The position numbers and the translations under genes are program-made. From the NCBI GenBank assembly GCA_017548275.1, contig JAFZAH010000056.1:1-33082 (forward strand): a stretch of 33,082 bases of DNA, read 5' to 3'. The notes beneath the pieces were generated by a model, which was not told the DNA's origin, made no database searches, and saw only the letters and a program-made list of their open reading frames with translations. Below are positions 32,806 to 33,082 of this stretch, piece after piece (position 1 is the stretch's first letter; every line of letters begins with the position of its first letter). This DNA is from Prevotella sp. (lineage in GTDB: Bacteria > Bacteroidota > Bacteroidia > Bacteroidales > Bacteroidaceae).

Positions 32806-32915
32806 AGGCGGCCTCCTACTCTCCCGCATTGCATTGCAGTACCATCGGCGCAAGCGGGCTTAACTTCTCTGTTCGGGATGGGAAGAGGTGGGACCCCGCC
32901 GCAATAACCACCTGA
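32806..32915 (-). rRNA. rrf: 5S ribosomal RNA
   Basis: Minus-strand sequence starting TCAGGTGGTTATTGCGGCGG and ending GGGAGAGTAGGAGGCCGCC. The terminal helix pairs GGTGGTT with GGCCGCC. The conserved 5S blocks CCCACCTCTTCCCATCCCGAACAGAGAAGTTAAGCCCGC and GCGCCGATGGTACTGCAAT-type sequence are present. Length is about 110 nt; ends are accurate to a few bases. Confidence 0.95.
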
Positions 32916-33025
32916 TATAAGGGTTGACAGGCGGCAACAAGACAAAAACCATGAACAAACTCCCCATCAGGGAGAAACAAAACAAAACAGGACGACGGCG
33001 ATACAGCCGTAAACACGGCACGGGC

Positions 33026-33082
33026 GAAAGCGTTCGGGCAATTAGTAGCGCTCGGCTTTGACGTCACCGTCTTTACACCTGC
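33026..33082 (-). rRNA. rrl: 23S ribosomal RNA, 3' end only
   Basis: The last bases, read on the minus strand, are GCAGGTGTAAAGACGGTGACGTCAAAGCCGAGCGCTACTAATTGCCCG, which matches the 3' terminus of Bacteroidetes 23S rRNA. The rest of the gene lies beyond the window. The 3' boundary (about 33026) is approximate. The spacer to 5S (32916-33025) holds no gene. Confidence 0.85.

Overview
The window looks like a chromosomal segment from a Bacteroidales bacterium, most likely a Prevotella/Segatella-type organism. Three things suggest this. Many genes are preceded by the Bacteroidetes promoter signature (-33 TTTG, about 20 bases, -7 TAnnTTTG) and show no obvious Shine-Dalgarno sequence. The gene content is typical of the phylum: serine palmitoyltransferase, a GT3-type glycogen synthase beside a DUF3417-type glucan phosphorylase, ssb-gldE, a short RpoD of about 286 residues, and DUF4369/thioredoxin-fold lipoproteins. 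Gene order is housekeeping in character. I see no phage, insertion sequence, integrase or CRISPR array.

Layout. 1-1.3 kb: 3' part of a CAT-fold acyltransferase and a small alpha/beta hydrolase, then tRNA-Pro on the minus strand. 1.4-4.5 kb: serine palmitoyltransferase (-) divergent from a diacylglycerol/sphingoid-type lipid kinase (+), which overlaps tail-to-tail with a tRNA1(Val) methyltransferase (-). 4.6-9.4 kb: lon-tgt-LptF/G permease operon. 9.5-10.8 kb: DEAD-box RNA helicase. 11-12.4 kb: gdhA with a textbook promoter and a terminator. 12.5-13.4 kb: a divergent pair of small membrane proteins. 13.4-13.8 kb: RNase P RNA (-). 14.2-15.6 kb: an HtrA/DegP protease with an unusual TGTCA-rich upstream region.

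15.7-18.9 kb: rpoD followed, without a visible promoter or terminator, by an exported Lys-rich protein, an HPr-kinase-like P-loop protein, an S26-type peptidase-like protein and a PqqD-like protein. The last three resemble an orphan RiPP-type maturation cassette and are the strongest candidate for an undescribed system here. 19-21.4 kb: gldE, ssb and a conserved hypothetical (-). 21.4-21.8 kb: four tRNAs (Gly-Leu-Leu-Gly, -), one of them enclosed by a perfect 14-base inverted repeat. 22-25.9 kb: nspC (-) divergent from a ThiE/TenI-like gene, prs and a thioredoxin-fold lipoprotein lacking its second Cys. 26-27.7 kb: a large exported protein with a Cys/His cluster and a Pro/Thr/Ser linker. 27.8-32.1 kb: glycogen phosphorylase and glycogen synthase operon (-). 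32.2-32.7 kb: a small secreted protein. 32.75-33.08 kb: end of an rRNA operon (-): terminator, 5S, and the 3' end of 23S.

Functional themes are lipid metabolism (sphingolipid base synthesis and a lipid kinase), envelope quality control (Lon, HtrA, Lpt-type permease), tRNA modification, glycogen turnover and housekeeping transcription. All calls rest on reading motifs and translations. No database search was run.
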